A stretch of 64,000 nucleotides of DNA, from NCBI RefSeq assembly GCF_905171775.1, contig NC_053499.1, positions 22,766,519 to 22,830,518 on the forward strand, read 5' to 3'. Origin of the DNA: Rana temporaria. Its lineage: Eukaryota; Chordata; Amphibia; Anura; Ranidae. A program made the translations under genes and the position numbers. Positions within the stretch are counted from its first letter, which is position 1, and every line of letters begins with the position of its first letter. The notes under the pieces were generated by a model that saw nothing but the letters and a program-made list of their open reading frames with translations, was not told the origin of the DNA and did not search any database. This document shows positions 63,492 through 64,000 of the stretch, piece after piece.

Positions 63492-64000
63492 GCTATATGA
63501 GGCGCAGCCAATGTTAAGTATGGCCGTCGTTCCCGCGTCGAAAATTTATAAAATTACGTCGTTTGCGTAAGTCGTCCGTGAATGCTGCTGGACGTAATTT
63601 CCGTCCACGTCAAAACCAATGACGTCCTTGCGACGTCATTTAGAGCAATGCACGCCGGGAAATTTTAGGGACGGCGCATGCGCAGTTCGTTCGGCGCGGG
63701 GACGCGCTTCATTTAAATGAAACACGCCCCCTACCCGCTGAATTTGAATTCCGCCGGGTGATTTACGCTACGCCGCCGCAACTTTACAGGCAAGTGCTTT
63801 GTGAATAAAGCACTTGCCTGAAAAACTTGCGGCGGCGTAACGTAAATCAGATACGTTACGCCCGCCCATTTTTACGCCAATCTACGAGAATCTGCCCCAC
63901 TGTCTTCTTTTCAGTAATCTTCATCTGAACCTCGTCTCTGAGAATATCTCGACGTTGAGTAAATCTTCGGTGCCCAGCTACAAGAGGAGTTTTGCCGTCT

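Larger units (their letters stand above)
62692..63898. mobile_element. Family P palindromic MITE, copy 11, ACT duplication, interrupted
   Basis: Ends GGCCCAGATTCTCAAAGGG and GAGAATCTGCCCC with ACT on each side (62689-62691, 63899-63901). The inverse twin of copy 8 (43422-44124). A 472-bp insert (63020-63491) interrupts the CCCCTGCTATATGAGGCGCAG-type stretch, whose uninterrupted counterpart is visible near 46935-46955. Confidence 0.88.

Overview
The window looks like a piece of a large, transposon-swollen vertebrate genome, most likely a frog (a ranid-like amphibian is my best inference). The reasons are an L1-type LINE with vertebrate-style ORF1 and ORF2, many short palindromic DNA transposons with 8-bp, TTAA, TA or 3-bp target-site duplications (TSDs), a Penelope-like hammerhead fragment, and no bacterial gene organisation at all. 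No host gene could be identified. Most long open frames are shadows of tandem repeats whose unit is a multiple of 3 bp (21, 30, 45 bp), or of a 10-bp unit that reads the same decapeptide in every frame.

Layout. 1-9.6 kb: TTAA-flanked family T copies (836-2514, about 3069-4206) carrying nested palindromic family P copies, a hAT MITE with a perfect 8-bp TSD (5037-5318), an AT-rich double inverted repeat (6120-6712) and another P copy (6925-7686). 9.6-21 kb: a complete T copy, a hammerhead-like motif beside a 45-bp-arm palindrome (10616-10902), a hAT carrying a minisatellite (12631-13790), nested G and P palindromes (14656-15809), a short unassigned ORF island (15811-16310), a TTAA palindrome (16311-16837) and a T copy holding a 10-bp array (17836-19160). 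20.3-26.5 kb: two hATs, one of which (21854-25286, 3.4 kb) split a 45-bp satellite array. 27.5-37.5 kb: hAT, Tc1/mariner, TTAA and G elements within degenerate minisatellites. 37.5-49.5 kb: hAT elements with internal arrays, further P copies and a T copy. 49.5-52.9 kb: a 1.9-kb 21-bp array and an 86-bp array beside hAT-type ends. 53.4-60.7 kb: one near-intact L1-clade LINE on the minus strand with a 16-bp TSD. 60.7-64 kb: two P copies, one interrupted by a Penelope-like insert.

The only recognisable protein-coding machinery is in the LINE: ORF1 (RNA-binding chaperone, 348 aa) and ORF2, which is split by one extra base in an A9 run into an endonuclease part (318 aa) and a reverse-transcriptase part (955 aa). 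All other elements are non-autonomous and depend on transposases encoded elsewhere. The insertion nesting gives a readable relative chronology. Family names T, P and G are labels used only here.
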